A program made the position numbers and the translations under genes. A stretch of 64,000 bases of DNA from Candidatus Bathyarchaeota archaeon (GTDB taxonomy: Archaea > Thermoproteota > Bathyarchaeia > Bathyarchaeales > Bathycorpusculaceae): contig JAOULW010000002.1 in NCBI GenBank assembly GCA_029881805.1, forward strand, positions 248,001 to 312,000, in the 5' to 3' direction. Shown here piece by piece: positions 63,001-64,000 of this stretch (position 1 is its first letter; each line of letters opens with the position of its first letter). The notes below the pieces were generated by a model. The model saw only the letters and a list, made by a program, of their open reading frames with translations, was not told the origin of the DNA and searched no databases.

Positions 63001-64000
63001 TTGGAGATGGAACAAATGCGCCTGGCGTAGTTGTGACTCATGCTTATGCTGACAATGGCACATACGTAGTTACCTTAACGGTAACAGACAACGACGGAGC
63101 AACAGCATCAAATACCGCTACTAAGACCATTCTTAACCGCCCACCAGTAGCATCATTCACAGAGTCCGCCACAACAGTGTACACTGGCGAAGTCATTTAC
63201 TTCAATGCGTCAGCCAGTTATGATCCCGACGGCTCCATTGTTAGCTTCTTCTGGGACTTTGGAGATGGAACCAACGCCACAGGTATAATTGTTAATCACG
63301 CCTATGCAGACAACGGTGTTTACACAGTTGCTTTAACCGTTACCGACAACGACGGTGCGGTGGCCGCAGTCTCCGCTATTAAGACTATCGGGAACAGACC
63401 TCCTATCGCGTCGTTTACTGAGTCAGCTACCACAGTGTTCACGAATGAAATCATCTACTTCAACGCTTCCGTGAGTTACGATCTTGACGGCTCCATTGTT
63501 AGTTACTTCTGGAATTTCGGGGATGGCGCAAACGCCACTGGCATTACTGTAAACCATGCCTACGCTGATAACAATATCTACACGGTTACTCTAACCGTTA
63601 CGGACAACGATGGAGCGACTGGAACAGCCACTGCGACAAAAACCGTGGTTAACAGACCCCCTGTTGCCTCTTTCACCGAAAACGCCACAACGATTCTCAC
63701 TGGTGTAGCCATTCGCTTCAACGCGTCAGGTAGTTATGATCCCGACGGCACTATCGTGAGCTACTTCTGGGATTTCGGTGACGGAGCAAACGCTACGGGC
63801 ATAGTAGTTGACCATGCCTACTTGGGCAATGGAGTCTATACAGTGACTTTGAATGTAACAGACAATGATGGAGAGATTGCGACTTCTAGCGCTACTAAGA
63901 CCGTTTTGAACAGGTCTCCTGTGGCGTCGTTCTCGGAATCAGCTACAACCGTCTACACCGGTGACAGCATCACCTTTAATGCCTCTTCGAGTTACGACCC
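57081..64000 (+). CDS. Giant secreted PKD-repeat surface protein, 3' end outside window
   Basis: From ATG 57081, with a good ribosome site, one frame stays open to the window end (over 2300 codons). A signal-anchor-like helix (SFPFSLLTLVFILLFLNYYF) is followed by about 450 residues with repeated WDGSxW/WNGSxW units (IWNGSSWTAP, WRWDGSAWIG, YRWDGSTWSS), which look like beta-propeller blades. An Ig-like stretch precedes tandem PKD domains from 59265 on. Each has 86 residues and the core SYFWDFGDGTNATG. At least 18 are complete. PKD repeats form long rigid stalks on archaeal surfaces. No transmembrane anchor is seen yet. It is probably an S-layer-linked adhesin or fibre. Confidence 0.88.
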   Translation, partial: MKQRAGAITHKFSSSPAMTKRSFPFSLLTLVFILLFLNYYFVFQVYSSPYVTGYYPLTYNLLGQTQWFSGELSDLTSDNGVHMTFRSYGSSYATGNEAMFAYGEDTASTPRYRIWDGANWGTEVSASETASTIQWLILESNPNRNEKILGTLASTGAIHVQVWNGSSWSSVQPLGSGVGTTNDAYRSFDIAYEQASGRAIVVFVPSSTAVDPQYVIWNGSSWTAPATIDISTTGAVYWVKLASRPLSNQIALMTLDANADIAGIIWNGSTWHNTKTLTTSASTALRECFAVEYEQQSGYAMFLWGELRTDLYYWRWDGSAWIGTAATLLDIPSQGGVSNWISLKADSNSDRLMIGVQDAGADLNTREWSGTAWDTATEHPEHDSTVESVLSRSFDIEYETFPGHEGHAMLVWGDAYYASWKHWTPATGSSGWSSRTILAGSDDTAVTQLRRNSDGRIFAALLDDPASGSDDLVEYRWDGSTWSSRLVVEDTPTRAAQPMMEPFMIAPDTHPTPIEYITEVEFTGSSNTYDWTELVWTINSAWTSENVAVTIQLYNYTLGDYPTNGNGYISYTSSSIPNTDETKSQTITTSPTHFRDTLGNWKIKVKGVKTTSTQFDFKADLVKLEVTHLDTTPPEWSNAETNSTIAGQPTLFHVKWTDDFELSGFIFGTNNTGTWINDTWAPMGGSTNWSNVTKILSSTALVVQWRVWANDTSNNWNDTGILEFTLLHLPVASFTYTPSTAYTGETVTFDASASYDPDGTITSYFWNFGDGTNSTGTVTTHSYADDGVYTIPLTVTDNDGLTDTESQTIIILNRLPTASFTESNTSVPTGTTIYFNASSSFDPDGSIVSYFWDFGDGINGTGVTIEHTYTDNGTYTVALTITDDDGATANATATKTISNRPPTASFTESATTVYTEENIHFDASGSIDPDGSIVSYFWDFGDGTNATGLTVDHFYAEDGTYTVTLTVTDNDGATATAVATKTVLNRVPVAFFTESATAVFTNEIITFDASGSYDPDGSIVSYFWDFGDGTNSTGLTVTHVYPDNGNYLVTLTVTDDDSSTDSTSATKTVLNRVPVASFAESATTVLTNEVIYFNASASYDLDGTILSYFWDFGDGINATGMTVSHAYTDDGTYNVTLTVTDNDGSTSTANAVKTVLNRGPVASFTETATSVLTNEAIYFNASQSYDPDGSIVSYFWDFGDGTNATGMAVSHAYADNGIYTVILTIADDDGAEASTDAAKTISNRSPVASFTETAETDYTGTAITFNASASYDPDGSIVTYFWDFGDETNATGVVVSHAYADNGTFVVTLTITDDDGATSTATSTKTALNRSPVASFTESSETVYKGEVITFNASSSYDPDGTITSYFWDFGDGTNATGSIASHAYADDGVYTVILTVTDNDNATGVQTATKNVLNRTPVVSFTESATTVFTSEIIYFNASASYDPDGVIVSYFWDFGDGTNTTGATTSHAYTNEGVYTVVLIVTDDDGATGNATATKTILNRAPVALFTESTTTALTDVVISFNASDSYDTDGTLVSYFWDFGDGTNGTGVTVDHAYLDDGVYTVTLTVTDDDGATSTVTATKTIQNRPPTALFTESATTVYTGEIIYFNASSSYDPDGVILSYFWDFGDGTNATGILANHTYVDNGTYTVDLTVTDDDGATSTASSTKTVLNTSPVASFTESSTTAYKGEVIRFNASVSYDPDGSVVSYFWDFGDGTNASGVIVDHAYTNVGTYTVTLTVTDNDGATASTTAVKTVLSRPPVASFIESATTVYTDDVINFNASISYDPDGVIVSHFWIFGDGTNATGVIVSHAYADNGTYVVTLAVTDNDGVTATATATKTVLNKSPVASFSESATNVYTYEPITFNATSSYDPDGSIVNYTWNFGDGNVTTLTSPIVTHTYVDDGTYTVTLTVTDNDGATATSTATKNVLNRVPVASFTESASVVPTGEAIMFNASASYDPDGSIVGYFWTFGDGTNAPGVVVTHAYADNGTYVVTLTVTDNDGATASNTATKTILNRPPVASFTESATTVYTGEVIYFNASASYDPDGSIVSFFWDFGDGTNATGIIVNHAYADNGVYTVALTVTDNDGAVAAVSAIKTIGNRPPIASFTESATTVFTNEIIYFNASVSYDLDGSIVSYFWNFGDGANATGITVNHAYADNNIYTVTLTVTDNDGATGTATATKTVVNRPPVASFTENATTILTGVAIRFNASGSYDPDGTIVSYFWDFGDGANATGIVVDHAYLGNGVYTVTLNVTDNDGEIATSSATKTVLNRSPVASFSESATTVYTGDSITFNASSSYD
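59265..64000. repeat. Tandem 258-base PKD-coding repeats
   Basis: Units start near 59265, 59521 and then every 258 bases (59779, 60037, and so on to 62617), with one 264-base unit at 62617, then 62881, 63139, 63397, 63655 and 63913. The last is cut by the window end. The units share the protein motif FGDGTNATG but differ at many silent sites. Confidence 0.9.

Noticed and set aside
57081-64000. CRISPR array in the repeat-rich end
   Set aside because: The repeats are 258-base protein-coding units with no constant short direct repeat and spacer pattern.

Overview
The window reads as chromosomal DNA of an archaeon of the TACK group, most likely a Bathyarchaeia (MCG) member; that assignment is inference. 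Archaeal markers are archaeosine tRNA-guanine transglycosylase, ribosomal L15e, RNase P proteins Rpp30 and Pop5, F420 ligase CofE, a geranylgeranyl reductase, a proteasome-assembly PAC2 protein and class III pilin signals. L13e points to TACK rather than Euryarchaeota. The end of a CODH/ACS subunit beside a MetV-MetF fusion protein fits a Wood-Ljungdahl acetogen-like metabolism. TTG start codons with good Shine-Dalgarno sequences are common.

Layout. 1-5.1 kb: carbon metabolism (CdhE end, ferredoxin, MetV-MetF fusion, a flavin/FeS/MvhD-like electron-transfer protein, CooT nickel protein). 5.1-17 kb: housekeeping genes (presenilin-like protease, archaemetzincin, beta-CASP nuclease, PHP phosphoesterase, TgtA, MFS transporter, PAC2, Lsm, a GlmM-GlmU pair, PfkB kinase). 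17-31 kb: a minus-strand type IV pilus/Tad-like locus with prepilin peptidase, two class III pilins, four large or small proteins with a pilin-like N-terminal helix, membrane platform and ATPase, followed by a multi-domain surface protein. 31-45 kb: CofE, site-2 protease, PEP carboxykinase, a divergent asparagine synthetase/Lrp-AsnC pair with a palindromic site, an HxlR-like regulator, geranylgeranyl reductase, Dph6, then L15e-L13e-DUF54-Rpp30-Pop5, a possible C/D box RNA, rhomboid and tRNA-Val.

45.6-51 kb is an accessory region: an intact tRNA-Phe is followed by an amidase, a small protein, a DUF362 protein and a radical SAM protein, interrupted by two degenerate copies of the 3' end of that tRNA. 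This is the pattern left by tandem integration at a tRNA gene, although no integrase is visible. 51-55 kb holds small metal-binding proteins, a metallo-beta-lactamase-fold hydrolase, a small HTH protein and a Ca/cation exchanger. 55-64 kb encodes two surface proteins: a beta-helix (NosD-like) protein and a giant PKD-repeat protein that runs off the window end with at least 18 complete 86-residue repeats.

The strongest leads are the pilus locus, the candidate bifurcating methylene-tetrahydropterin reductase module, the tRNA-Phe integration scar and the asnA/Lrp operator.
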